NCBI RefSeq assembly: GCF_003602235.1
Contig: NZ_QZVS01000075.1
Coordinates: 9,857 to 70,120 of the forward strand
Reading direction: 5' to 3'
Origin: Cryobacterium melibiosiphilum
Lineage (GTDB): Bacteria; Actinomycetota; Actinomycetes; Actinomycetales; Microbacteriaceae
Length of the DNA stretch: 60,264 bases
The notes beneath the pieces were generated by a model. That model ran no database searches, was not told where the DNA came from, and saw nothing but the letters and a program-made list of their open reading frames with translations. How positions within the stretch are numbered: position 1 is the first letter of the stretch; every line of letters begins with the position of its first letter. The position numbers were made by a program, and so were the translations under genes. Positions 18,501-30,244 of this stretch are shown one piece after another.

Positions 18501-20015
18501 CTAGAGAACGTCCTCGTCGACCCATCCGAAGGTCTTGGTGACCGCCTTCTTCCAGTTGCGGAGCTGGCGGTCGCGCTCCTCTGCGTCCATCTTCGGCTCC
18601 CAGCGACTGTCTTCCTGCCAGTTCGCCCGAAGCTCGTCCAGGCCGCTCCAGAAACCGACCGCGAGGCCGGCCGCGTAAGCGGCACCGAGGGCGGTCGTTT
18701 CGGCGACCACCGGGCGTACGACCGGCACTCCCAGAATGTCGGCCTGGAACTGCATCAGGGTGTTGTTGGCGATCATTCCGCCGTCAACCTTGATCTCGGT
18801 CAGCGGCACACCGGAATCGGCATTGACGGCGTCGATGACCTCTCGAGTCTGGAACGCCGTGGCCTCCAGCGCGGCCCGGGCGATGTGGCCACGGTTCACA
18901 AAGCGGGTCAGACCCACGAGCGCGCCCCGGGCATCCGCGCGCCAGTACGGCGCGAACAGTCCTGAAAAGGCCGGCACGAAGTAGGCCCCGCCGTTGTCCT
19001 CGACGGTGTTGGCGAGGGTCTCAATCTCGGGAGCGGATGAGATCATGCCGAGGTTGTCGCGCATCCACTGCACCAGCGAGCCGGTGACGGCGATGGAACC
19101 TTCCAGCGCGTAGTGCGGGGCATCCGTACCGAGCTGGTAACCGAGCGTCGTCAGCAAGCCGTTCTTGGAGTGCACGATCTCGGTGCCGGTGTTGAAGATC
19201 AGGAAGTTACCGGTGCCGTAGGTGTTCTTGGCCTCGCCCTGGTCGAAGGCGGCCTGGCCGAACGTGGCGGCCTGCTGGTCGCCGAGGATTCCGGCGACGG
19301 GCACCTCACGCAGCAGGCTGTTCTCGCTGATGGTTCCATACACCTCCGACGATGAGCGGATCTCGGGCATCATCGAGCGTGGAACGTCGAAGATCGCGAG
19401 GATCTCGTCATCCCATTTCAGGGTTTCCAGGTCCATGAAGAGGGTGCGGCTGGCGTTGGTCACGTCGGTGGCGTGAACGCCGCCGTCCACGCCACCGGTG
19501 AGGTTCCACAGCACCCAGGAGTCGGTGGTGCCGAAAAGCAGGTCACCGGCTTCGGCCTTCTCACGGGCTCCCGGAACGTTCTCGAGGATCCAGACGATTT
19601 TCGTGCCGGAGAAATAGGTGGCGAGCGGCAGGCCGACCTTCTTCTTGAACCGCTCCACGCCGCCCTCGGCCGCCAGACGGTCGACAATCGGCTGGGTGCG
19701 GGTGTCCTGCCAGACGATGGCGTTGTAGACCGGAACACCCGTCGTCTTGTCCCACACCACGGCCGTCTCGCGCTGGTTGGTGATGCCCACCGCCTGGATG
19801 TCGTGGCGGGTGATATTAGCTTTGGACAGGGCCTGGCCGATGACCTCGCGCACGTTGTCCCAGATTTCGCGGGGGTCGTGTTCGACCCATCCGGCCTGGG
19901 GGAAGATCTGCTCGTGCTCGAGCTGGCCGGTGGACACGATCGACCCGGCTTTGTCAAAGATGATCGCCCGGGAGCTGGTCGTTCCCTGGTCGATCGACAG
20001 AATGTAGTCAGACAT
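18501..20015 (-). CDS. glpK: glycerol kinase
   Basis: This is the ATP-dependent glycerol kinase of the FGGY family (504 aa). The N-terminal [18 protein letters not shown] carries the phosphate-binding loop, and [31 protein letters not shown] and a C-terminal [14 protein letters not shown] are all typical GlpK landmarks. The start ATG 20015 has AGGAGG. It is downstream of and probably co-transcribed with glpF (81-base gap), so glycerol is taken up and then trapped as glycerol-3-phosphate. It lies divergent from the dhaKLM operon. Confidence 0.96.
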   Translation of the reverse strand: MSDYILSIDQGTTSSRAIIFDKAGSIVSTGQLEHEQIFPQAGWVEHDPREIWDNVREVIGQALSKANITRHDIQAVGITNQRETAVVWDKTTGVPVYNAIVWQDTRTQPIVDRLAAEGGVERFKKKVGLPLATYFSGTKIVWILENVPGAREKAEAGDLLFGTTDSWVLWNLTGGVDGGVHATDVTNASRTLFMDLETLKWDDEILAIFDVPRSMMPEIRSSSEVYGTISENSLLREVPVAGILGDQQAATFGQAAFDQGEAKNTYGTGNFLIFNTGTEIVHSKNGLLTTLGYQLGTDAPHYALEGSIAVTGSLVQWMRDNLGMISSAPEIETLANTVEDNGGAYFVPAFSGLFAPYWRADARGALVGLTRFVNRGHIARAALEATAFQTREVIDAVNADSGVPLTEIKVDGGMIANNTLMQFQADILGVPVVRPVVAETTALGAAYAAGLAVGFWSGLDELRANWQEDSRWEPKMDAEERDRQLRNWKKAVTKTFGWVDEDVL

Positions 20016-20096
20016 AGCTTCGTTGCCTCCTGTTGAGATTCCGTAGGTGTCGTGCTGAGGTGCTGTTCTCGTGCGGCCGACTCACGTGCTGCCGAC

Positions 20097-20843
20097 CTAG
20101 AGCAGGGCGAGCGAAGCCCAACCGGCTACGAGGCCACCGGCGATGGGGCCCACCACGGGCACCCAGGAGTACGCCCAGTCCGAGCCGCCCTTGCCCTTGA
20201 TCGGCAGGATGAAGTGAGCAATGCGCGGTCCGAGGTCACGAGCAGGGTTGATGGCGTAACCGGTCGGCCCACCGAGGGAGGTGCCGATCACGATGACGAG
20301 GATGGCCACCGGAAGCGGTCCGAGCGCCGCCAGCCCGCTGCCGTCTCCCCACGAGCCGAAGCCGAGGATCACGAAGACCAACACGAAGGTACCGATGAAT
20401 TCGGTGACCAGGTTCCAGGCGTACGAGCGGATGGCCGGACCGGTTGAGAACACGCCGAGCTTGTTGGCGGGCTCGGGTTCGGCGTCGAAGTGCTGTTTGT
20501 AGGCCAGCCAGCAGAAGACGGCTCCGATGATCGCGCCGAGCATCTGACCGGCGATGTAGACCAGCACGGAGGTGACGTTCACGGGCACGCCGCTTCCGAA
20601 TTCGGTCGCCCCGGACGTCACCAGCCCCAGCGTCACTGCGGGATTGAGGTGCGAGCCCGAGTTGAAACTCACCATGACACCGGCAAAGACGGCGAATCCC
20701 CAGCCGATGGTGACCATCAAGAAGCCGCCCCCGAGCCCCTTGTTCTTGGCCAGCGCCACGTTCGCTACCACGCCTGTGCCGAGGAGTACGAGCATCGCCG
20801 TGCCCACCACCTCGGACAGGAATACAACTCCGATATTATCCAC
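20097..20843 (-). CDS. glpF: glycerol uptake facilitator (MIP/aquaporin family)
   Basis: This is a six-helix MIP channel (248 aa) with the two pore NPA motifs, SHLNPAVT and AINPARDLGPR. The Asp after the second NPAR and its position next to glpK mark a glycerol facilitator rather than a water-only aquaporin. GTG 20843 has AAAGG six bases upstream. After the stop the minus strand carries a weakly repeated GTCGGCNGCACG segment. Confidence 0.92.
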   Translation of the reverse strand: MDNIGVVFLSEVVGTAMLVLLGTGVVANVALAKNKGLGGGFLMVTIGWGFAVFAGVMVSFNSGSHLNPAVTLGLVTSGATEFGSGVPVNVTSVLVYIAGQMLGAIIGAVFCWLAYKQHFDAEPEPANKLGVFSTGPAIRSYAWNLVTEFIGTFVLVFVILGFGSWGDGSGLAALGPLPVAILVIVIGTSLGGPTGYAINPARDLGPRIAHFILPIKGKGGSDWAYSWVPVVGPIAGGLVAGWASLALL

Positions 20844-20907
20844 GATAACCTTTCAGTTGAGGCCGGGGAATGCCGAAGCCTGCCCCTTGCGGTGAGCGGT
20901 TTGCAAC

Positions 20908-20913
20908 ACCATA
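20908..20913 (-). promoter_or_regulatory. possible -10 box of glpF-glpK
   Basis: TATGGT on the minus strand lies 64 bases before the glpF start, identical to the -10 proposed for the divergent dhaK operon. No good -35 was found. Confidence 0.35.
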
Positions 20914-20921
20914 GCGCGGGC

Positions 20922-20965
20922 TTTTCGATCAGGGAATGGCCCCGTCGGAGTAGATTTTTCGACCA
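20922..20965. promoter_or_regulatory. direct repeat TTTTCGAYCA between glpF and dhaK, possible operator
   Basis: TTTTCGATCA (20922-20931) recurs as TTTTCGACCA (20956-20965), 34 bases apart, in the divergent control region. It could bind a regulator of both glycerol operons. No regulator gene is nearby, so this is speculative. Confidence 0.3.
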
Positions 20966-20986
20966 TATTTGCTCGGCTTTCCACGC

Positions 20987-21015
20987 TTAACACGAACCGT
21001 CCGGGCGCGTATGGT
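20987..21015 (+). promoter_or_regulatory. dhaKLM promoter
   Basis: TTAACA (20987-20992) and TATGGT (21010-21015) are separated by 17 bases, the best -35/-10 pair in the window. The predicted start near 21021 falls on an in-frame GTG, so a 22-residue longer leaderless DhaK is formally possible. Confidence 0.55.
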
Positions 21016-21086
21016 ACTCCGTGGACCGTGGATACTTTCTGGTCTCTCGCCCGGCTCACTCCCGTACCACCGATGAATGGATGGCC

Positions 21087-22088
<1,002 letters not shown>

Positions 22089-22095
22089 CACCACC

Positions 22096-22734
22096 ATGAA
22101 TCTGAACGTCACCTGGGCCGAGGCCTGGATCAGGGAGGGTGCCCGCGTAATAGCGGAGCACCGCGCCGAGCTGAACACGCTTGATCGCGCCATCGGCGAC
22201 GGGGACCACGGCGAGAACATGGACCGCGGGTTCCAGGCGGTGGTGCTCAAGCTCGACGCCCTGCCCGCCGGGTCAACCCCAGGTGACGTTCTGAAACTCG
22301 TCGCGACCACTCTGATCTCCACGGTCGGTGGGGCATCGGGGCCGCTGTTCGGTACGGCCTTCCTGAAAGCGGCGGTCGCGGTCGGCACCGTCGGCGACCT
22401 CGACGCTGCGGCCGTGGCGGCCCTCATCGCGGCCGCCCGGGACGGCATCGTGCTGCGCGGAAAGGCCGTCGTCGGTGACAAGACCATGATCGACGCCTGG
22501 ACTCCCGCTGTGGATGCCGCGGCGGCAGCCCGTAACGCAGACGCGTCGGTGGTTACCCTGCTGCAGCAGGCAGCGGATGCCGCAGCCGCCGGCGCCGTCT
22601 CCACCGAACCGCTGGTGGCGCACAAGGGCCGGGCCAGCTACCTGGGGGAGCGGGCCATCGGCCACCGGGACCCCGGCGCCGAATCGACGACGCTGCTGCT
22701 CCGGGCCGCCGCCGAGACCGCAGCGCGCGCGTGA
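22096..22734 (+). CDS. dhaL: dihydroxyacetone kinase subunit DhaL
   Basis: This is the ADP-binding phosphotransfer subunit (212 aa): its bound ADP is re-phosphorylated by DhaM and passes phosphate to DhaK-bound dihydroxyacetone. The two-Mg/ADP motif AIGDGDHGENMDRG lies near residues 31-44 and GGASGPLFGTAF follows. It begins 8 bases after dhaK and overlaps dhaM by 4 bases (GTGA), implying coupled translation. Confidence 0.93.
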   Translation: MNLNVTWAEAWIREGARVIAEHRAELNTLDRAIGDGDHGENMDRGFQAVVLKLDALPAGSTPGDVLKLVATTLISTVGGASGPLFGTAFLKAAVAVGTVGDLDAAAVAALIAAARDGIVLRGKAVVGDKTMIDAWTPAVDAAAAARNADASVVTLLQQAADAAAAGAVSTEPLVAHKGRASYLGERAIGHRDPGAESTTLLLRAAAETAARA

Positions 22735-23441
22735 GCGCCGCACGGGTCGGTCTCGTCTTCGTTTCCCACAGCGCGAAGATAGCCGAAGGTCTGGTCGACC
22801 TGGCTGGGCAGATGGCCCCCGGGACCACGCTCATGGCGGCGGGGGGAACCGATGACGGCGGTCTGGGGACGAGTTTCGAGCGGGTGTCGGCAGCCATAGC
22901 CGCCGCGGATGCGGGCGCCGGCGTCGTCGTGCTGTGCGACCTGGGATCCGCTATCCTCACCGCTGAAACCGCGCTGGACTTTCTCGACGACGCGCTGCGT
23001 GCGCGGGTGCGCATCCTCGATGCGCCCCTGGTCGAGGGCGGCGTGGCGGCGGCTGTCGCCGCGGAGATCGGGGGAGACCTCGACGCCATCGAGGCCGCGG
23101 CGGGTACGGCCGGGGTGCAGGAGCCGGCCGCCGCCGCACCGCTGGCGTCCGAACCAGCCAATACCGACGGGGGAGACGCTATCGGCGGAGAAGTCAGCCG
23201 AACCGTGACGCTCGTGAACGTCGACGGGCTGCACGCCCGGCCGGCCGCCGACTTCGTGCGACTTGCCAGCACGTTCTCCGCGCAGATTACGGTCAACGGC
23301 CAGGACGCAACCAGTCTGCTGGGCATCATGGGCCTCGGCCTCACCATCGGGAGGTCGGTGCAGATCTCCGCAACGGGATCAGACGCTGAGGCCGCTGTCC
23401 GTGCCCTCACCGACCTCATCGAGTCCGGTTTCGGAGAATAG
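22731..23441 (+). CDS. dhaM: PTS-dependent dihydroxyacetone kinase phosphotransferase subunit DhaM (EIIA-HPr)
   Basis: This is the phosphoryl donor to DhaL (236 aa). Residues 1-130 form the mannose-type EIIA domain with phospho-His 13 in VFVSHS. An Ala/Pro-rich linker leads to an HPr domain with phospho-His 168 in VDGLHARPAADF. There is no EI-like third domain as in E. coli DhaM, so the general EI must phosphorylate it. GTG 22731 overlaps dhaL. The stop codon begins a 14-bp tandem duplication. Confidence 0.93.
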   Translation: MSAARVGLVFVSHSAKIAEGLVDLAGQMAPGTTLMAAGGTDDGGLGTSFERVSAAIAAADAGAGVVVLCDLGSAILTAETALDFLDDALRARVRILDAPLVEGGVAAAVAAEIGGDLDAIEAAAGTAGVQEPAAAAPLASEPANTDGGDAIGGEVSRTVTLVNVDGLHARPAADFVRLASTFSAQITVNGQDATSLLGIMGLGLTIGRSVQISATGSDAEAAVRALTDLIESGFGE

Positions 23442-23463
23442 TTCACACCGAATAGATCACACC
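23436..23463. repeat. 14-bp tandem duplication at the dhaM stop
   Basis: GAATAGTTCACACC (23436-23449) is followed directly by GAATAGATCACACC (23450-23463), 13 of 14 identical. The first copy contains the dhaM TAG stop; the second repeats TAG in another frame. Confidence 0.75.
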
Positions 23464-23509
23464 GGGTAAATTCGCTTAGCACAATCGTTCCGCCGTGTCC
23501 AATTCGGCG

Positions 23510-23515
23510 TATGGT
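23510..23515 (+). promoter_or_regulatory. -10 box of the small cysteine protein gene, leaderless
   Basis: TATGGT ends six bases before ATG 23522, with no ribosome-binding site between. The same hexamer is the proposed -10 of glpF and dhaK. Confidence 0.4.
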
Positions 23516-23521
23516 ATCCGC

Positions 23522-23713
23522 ATGGACCAGACCTCGGCTCGACACGCGGAATCTCCACCCTGCCCGGTGTGCGGGCACCCGATGCATGAGCACACCATCG
23601 ACCATTCGACCCCGAATACCATTCTCAATTGCCCGGTTCCGCATCCGGGCGGTTGGGATCGAGATGCGTTCCAGCCGGTCAATGAACTCGGAATGGTCAT
23701 CCATCACGACTGA
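23522..23713 (+). CDS. small hypothetical protein with a CPVC motif
   Basis: This 63-aa protein has no recognised family. C14 and C17 form CPVCGHPMHEH, a half zinc-ribbon-like motif with two nearby His, and a lone Cys follows in LNCPVPHPGGW. The C-terminal half is rich in Pro, Asp and His. It is placed after dhaM but with its own leaderless-type promoter, so a link to glycerol use is not implied. The stop is inside the first unit of a 16-bp triplicate. An upstream in-frame TTG/GTG would add nine residues. Real translation is likely given motif and promoter, but not certain. Confidence 0.6.
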   Translation: MDQTSARHAESPPCPVCGHPMHEHTIDHSTPNTILNCPVPHPGGWDRDAFQPVNELGMVIHHD

Positions 23714-23749
23714 GCAGCATCATGACTGAGCAGCATCATGACTGAGCAG
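23702..23749. repeat. 16-bp tandem array (3 copies) at a stop codon
   Basis: Units start at 23702, 23718 and 23734 (catcatgactgagcag, the first with one change). TGA recurs at 23711, 23727 and 23743, once in each reading frame; the first is the stop of the 63-aa gene. The remaining gap to 23935 shows no gene. Confidence 0.9.
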
Positions 23750-23935
23750 CACGTCGGCGACGGCGATGTGTCGGCGACAACCCAGGGGGAGTCGACTTGC
23801 GTTGATCTACGACGTGCCTCTCACCCCTACTTGACATAATGTGCATTATCGGTCACCAGGCGAATGGTTCCCGGAAGGGGTGGATGGAGGCGGTGGGAGG
23901 CATTCGCCCGCTGAGCTTTCAGGCCCCCACAGCCG

Positions 23936-26326
<2,391 letters not shown>

Positions 26327-26371
26327 GGTGTCTCCATCTGTCGGGCGCGGCGAAATGATCGGACCCGTTCG

Positions 26372-26377
26372 ATGATA
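26372..26377 (-). promoter_or_regulatory. possible -10 box of the UvrA-like gene
   Basis: On the minus strand TATCAT would place the transcript start near 26363, giving a leader of about 37 bases with GGAG. No SOS (LexA-type) box was recognised here. Confidence 0.3.
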
Positions 26378-26477
26378 CGTCGAGTTGACTAGCCGGTCGC
26401 CGAGTGGAGTCGCCCCGGCACAGGCACCCGAATGGGGGTAGCATGCCCGCATCAGCGGTACCGAGAGGAGTGCTCCT

Positions 26478-27170
26478 ATGTCCAACGCACCTGGTTCGCA
26501 CGCACCTGGTTCGCACGCACCTGGATCACCGGCATCTGTCATGCTCGATCTGCGCCTCGACCCGGCACGCCTCTCGACGACCGAGGTGACCGGGGCCCGC
26601 CTCGCCTTCGGGATCAGCGGCGTACTCGCGGTCGTGATGGGTGTCCTGGTGCTGGCCTGGCCCGAGGCAACTCTCGCCGTGGCGGCCCTGCTGTTCGGCC
26701 TCTACTTCCTCGTCAGCGGTGCCCTGCGCATCGTGCGCGGCGTCGCCATGTCGGGCTCCCTCGGGGGCCGGGTTCTGGGCATCCTGTTCGGCGTGCTGTT
26801 GGTGATTGCCGGCATCGTCACGATCCGCAACCCACTGAACTCGCTGGTCGTGCTCGGCCTGGTGATCGGGATTTCCTGGATCGTCGAGGGCGTTGCCGCG
26901 TTGGTCGAGACCGCCCCGGACTCCAGCCGCTGGTTCGGCACGCTGCTCGCCGCCGTCAGCGTGGTCGCGGGTATCGTCGTGCTCGTCGCGCCGCTGGAGT
27001 CCCTCGGCGTGCTGGTCATTCTCGGTGGTGTTTTCCTGATCGTCTCCGGTGCCGTGCAGCTCCTGGAGGCTCTCACCTTCGGCCGACAGGCGCGCGCAGC
27101 GACCCGGTCCGGTGCGACCGCCGCGGCGACCAGCCCGGCGAAACCCGTGGTGAGTCGCGACACCGACTAG
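26478..27170 (+). CDS. HdeD-like / DUF308 family membrane protein
   Basis: This is a 230-aa polytopic membrane protein with six predicted helices in three similar hairpins (about residues 45-180), the DUF308/HdeD fold linked to acid stress in enterobacteria but of unknown role in actinomycetes. ATG 26478 has AGGAG. The N-terminus carries an in-frame 15-bp tandem repeat giving APGSH-type pentapeptides; the tail is Ala/Thr-rich. Its TAG stop overlaps the TAG of the convergent S9 peptidase in the palindrome CTAG (27167-27170). Confidence 0.82.
   Translation: MSNAPGSHAPGSHAPGSPASVMLDLRLDPARLSTTEVTGARLAFGISGVLAVVMGVLVLAWPEATLAVAALLFGLYFLVSGALRIVRGVAMSGSLGGRVLGILFGVLLVIAGIVTIRNPLNSLVVLGLVIGISWIVEGVAALVETAPDSSRWFGTLLAAVSVVAGIVVLVAPLESLGVLVILGGVFLIVSGAVQLLEALTFGRQARAATRSGATAAATSPAKPVVSRDTD
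26485..26526 (+). repeat. 15-bp in-frame tandem repeat at the HdeD-like N-terminus
   Basis: Units of acgcacctggttcgc start at 26485, 26500 and 26515 (last partial). Being a multiple of three, they encode a repeated APGSH pentapeptide and keep the frame. Confidence 0.85.
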
Positions 27171-29326
27171 GAACTGGCCTGGCGGGGGTTGCGGCTGGTG
27201 GGCAGGTAGCGGGCCCACCAATCCAGAACGATGGTGAATCGCTGCAGCCGGTGCCGGGGACTTCCGGTACGGGTGAGGTCGTGGTTCTCCCCCGGAAACA
27301 ACACCAGTTCGGTGGGAACTCCCCCGCGTTTCAAGGCCGCATAGTAGCGCTCGCTCTGCGCCTGCGGGCAGCGCAAGTCCTGGCTGGAATGAATCAGCAA
27401 CGTGGGTGTGCGCACGTCGGCCACCTGCGCCTGCGGACTCTGGGCCCGCATCCGTTCCGGATCGGTGCCGACGTATTCCTGGCCGAAAAAATCCCCGATG
27501 TCGGAGGTCCCCATGAACGCGTCGGGATCGAGGAACCCTCGTTCGACGATGGAGGCGGCGAAACGATGGTCGTGGGCGATGATCCAGGCGGTGAGGAACC
27601 CGCCGTAGGACCCGCCCATAATGCCCAGACGGGTGGGATCCAGCCTCCTATCGGCGGCGAGGGCGCCCGCAAGAAAGTCGAGCACGTCCCACTCGTCGAC
27701 CGTGCCGAGGCGCTGGCGAATGGATCGGCCATGCTCCTGCCCATAGCCCGCCGAGCCGCGGGGATTGCACATCACCACGGCGTACCCGGCGTCGACGAGA
27801 ATCTGGGCTTCGTCGAGCATCCCCACGGTGTATTGCGCGAAAGGTCCGCCGTGGATAGTGAGCAAAACCGGGTGCGGCCCGGGGCCGGTGGGTGTCAGGA
27901 CCCATCCGTGTACGGTGCGGCCGTCACGCGTGGTGACGACCAGGTCCCGCGCCGGGGCGACCCCTGCGGCGCGCAGTGCGAGCGAAAAGTCGCTGAGGCG
28001 GCGCGGCCGCGCCACATCCGCGCGTGGCACGGACGAGGCACCAGCCCGCGGGGCAACAGAGACCAGAGCGATGTCGCCACGGCTGAGGGCGTCTTCGTAG
28101 CTCAACACGACGGTATCGCCACGCAGATCGTGGCCGGTCACCACGAGTTCACGGTCGGTGATCGTTGTCATTGTTCCGTCGTACGAGATGCCGACCAGCT
28201 GCACGGTTCCGCGGTGCTGGCGATGCGCCAGTACCCGGCCGTCGACCGTCACGCTGAGCCCGGCCGCCGCATCGAAGGACACAGCCTCCGGATCGGTGAG
28301 ACGAACCGGGCCTCCCGTGTTGCCCCGCTCCACCCGGTACAGGGCCGTGCCGCGACCGACAAAGTCCCGCCCGTCGACTCCGACGTGCGTCGCGAGCAAC
28401 ACAATCGATCCGTCGGCCGCCCACTCGATCAGGTCGATGCTCAGGTTGGCGCTCGCGTCGAGCACCACACGCTCCGGCAGCCGGGGTCCATCGGAGGCGG
28501 GATCGGTCAGGATTTCGACCAGCTCGGAGCACAGATCTCCGTCGCGCCCGTCATGGCGGGCCGAAATCGTGAGGATCCGTGATCCGTCCGGCGAAAAGCA
28601 CAGTCCGGCATGGTCGAAGTCCCCGGAGCTCAGCAGCCGGGCCTCGGGAAATCCGAGCCAGAGCGTGCGCTCAGCGGATGCCGCGGCAGCGCTAAGGGCA
28701 CCCTCACCGGCATCATCGTCCGCGGCGGGAGCATGCTCCGGGGTGGGTTCACCCCAGACGTCGGGCACGGCCACCAGAAAGACGTGCGTGCGTTTGTCAC
28801 TCACATAACCCACGCCATTGGACCGGAAACGGAGCGTGGTGACCCGGCGAGGCGGCTCCGAGCCGGACTCCAGACCGGGCACGGTGCCGTACCGGCCCGT
28901 CTCGGGCACCCGGGCCAGAAAACCCAGGTGCGTCGAGTCCGGGTTCCACCGAAACTCGGACACCCCCAGCGGGGCGTGGGTCACCGGTACCGGTTCTCCC
29001 CCGGCCGCCGCGACGACGAACAGCTGCGCGGGGGTTTTCGGCCCGGCCCGCAGGAACGCCAGCAGGCGGCCGTCCGGGGAATACCGCGGCGCTGTGTCTC
29101 GGTGCCCTCGGGTCAGGCGGCGGGGCACTGCGCAGTCCGCTGTCGGTGCAGTACCGGTCGGTGCCGCTTCCGCGTGCGGGGCAGCGAGCCCGACGACCCA
29201 GAGCTGGCCGACGTAGTCATCCGAGATGAAGTCCGGGCGGGTGACGGCGACGACCGCTTGGAGACCGTCCGGGTGCAGGGACGGTCGAGAAACGGACCGG
29301 AGCAGCGGAAGGTCGGGTGGCTGCAT
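27167..29326 (-). CDS. S9 family (prolyl-oligopeptidase type) serine peptidase
   Basis: This is a 719-aa two-domain peptidase. Residues 1-450 form a beta-propeller with TolB/WD40-like strands such as SPDGRLLAFLR and SPDGSRILTIS. Residues 460-719 are the alpha/beta-hydrolase catalytic domain: nucleophile Ser in MGGSYGGF near 572, Asp in SSQDLRCP and His in GENHDLTR. It resembles acylaminoacyl-peptidase/dipeptidyl-peptidase enzymes acting on short peptides. No signal peptide is seen. ATG 29326 is 10 bases after the SDR gene stop, so the two may be co-transcribed. Confidence 0.9.
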   Translation of the reverse strand: MQPPDLPLLRSVSRPSLHPDGLQAVVAVTRPDFISDDYVGQLWVVGLAAPHAEAAPTGTAPTADCAVPRRLTRGHRDTAPRYSPDGRLLAFLRAGPKTPAQLFVVAAAGGEPVPVTHAPLGVSEFRWNPDSTHLGFLARVPETGRYGTVPGLESGSEPPRRVTTLRFRSNGVGYVSDKRTHVFLVAVPDVWGEPTPEHAPAADDDAGEGALSAAAASAERTLWLGFPEARLLSSGDFDHAGLCFSPDGSRILTISARHDGRDGDLCSELVEILTDPASDGPRLPERVVLDASANLSIDLIEWAADGSIVLLATHVGVDGRDFVGRGTALYRVERGNTGGPVRLTDPEAVSFDAAAGLSVTVDGRVLAHRQHRGTVQLVGISYDGTMTTITDRELVVTGHDLRGDTVVLSYEDALSRGDIALVSVAPRAGASSVPRADVARPRRLSDFSLALRAAGVAPARDLVVTTRDGRTVHGWVLTPTGPGPHPVLLTIHGGPFAQYTVGMLDEAQILVDAGYAVVMCNPRGSAGYGQEHGRSIRQRLGTVDEWDVLDFLAGALAADRRLDPTRLGIMGGSYGGFLTAWIIAHDHRFAASIVERGFLDPDAFMGTSDIGDFFGQEYVGTDPERMRAQSPQAQVADVRTPTLLIHSSQDLRCPQAQSERYYAALKRGGVPTELVLFPGENHDLTRTGSPRHRLQRFTIVLDWWARYLPTSRNPRQASS

Positions 29327-29336
29327 CCGGCGCCGA

Positions 29337-30101
29337 CTAACCGAGCGTGAAGTCGGAGGTGTCGCCGACGTAGCGGGTGTGGTTCTCGGGAACCTGTTCG
29401 ACCGCGGCCAGCGCGATCTCGGCGGCGAATTCGCTCACGTTGTAGAGCCGGCCGGCGGAATCCTTGCGGGCACTGATCGCTCCCGGGTTGGCCCGCTCGA
29501 GCAGGGTCGCCGTGATGGTTCCTTCGATCATGTCCCCGGAGACGACCACGAATTCGATCTGGGCCGCGTCAAGCTGCGGAACGAGCGCCCGGAGGGCGTC
29601 CTCCCCGGCACGCTTGCTGCGCGCCACGGGCTCGTATTCAGGCATGGTGGGCGTGGACGCGATGAAGTGAGCCTGGTGGCTCGTGACGAAGACGACGCGG
29701 GCGCCCTCGCTCAGCACCGGAATGGCTCGGGTCAGCAGGTTGACCTGGGCGTCGCGGTTGAGCACCATGGCGTAGTCGGCAGCCATGCCGCTCTCCATCC
29801 CACCGGATGCGTTCATCACCAGGATGTCCAGGCCGCCGTATTCCGCCGTGATGGTGTCGAACATGGCCGACACCGAATCCGCGTCGGTGAGGTCGGCGCC
29901 GACCGTGATGGCGGTGCCGCCGGCGGTGCGAATGGCGGTGGCGAGCTTGACGGCGCGTGCCTCTTTATTGCGGAAGTTGATGACGACACGCGCTCCGGCG
30001 GCAGCGAAATAGGCCACCGTGTCTGCGCCGATCCCTCGGGACGAACCGGTGACGAGCACCCGCTTGCCGTCGAGTGATCCTGGTGCCAGTGGGTTGCTCA
30101 C
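29337..30101 (-). CDS. SDR family oxidoreductase with atypical active site
   Basis: This is a Rossmann-fold short-chain dehydrogenase (254 aa). The cofactor loop VTGSSRGIG lies near residues 17-25, with N in VMNASGG and catalytic-type Ser in FVTSHQAH. The usual YxxxK is altered: the sequence reads YEPVARSK, so the Lys is kept but the position four before it is Val, and the nearest Tyr is seven before. The arginine in NFRNKEA after strand 2 hints at NADP use. Activity is therefore uncertain. GTG 30101 has AAGGAG five bases upstream. It precedes the S9 peptidase. Confidence 0.85.
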   Translation of the reverse strand: MSNPLAPGSLDGKRVLVTGSSRGIGADTVAYFAAAGARVVINFRNKEARAVKLATAIRTAGGTAITVGADLTDADSVSAMFDTITAEYGGLDILVMNASGGMESGMAADYAMVLNRDAQVNLLTRAIPVLSEGARVVFVTSHQAHFIASTPTMPEYEPVARSKRAGEDALRALVPQLDAAQIEFVVVSGDMIEGTITATLLERANPGAISARKDSAGRLYNVSEFAAEIALAAVEQVPENHTRYVGDTSDFTLG

Positions 30102-30244
30102 GCGTGCTCCTTGAAAGGTCGAAGTGTCTCGGCCGTCAGGACGGCCGCCCCCGACCCTATCAAGAAGACGTCAATTTGGTGACTCACCAGCTGGTTTGGG
30201 ACCCACCTGCTAGTTTGGAGGGGGAACCAACGGAAGGTGACGTA

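Noticed and set aside
26327..26542. 72-residue N-terminal extension of the UvrA-like protein
   Set aside because: It overlaps the divergent HdeD-like gene and its promoter; ATG 26326 has a proper GGAG site and the ABC domain begins soon after.
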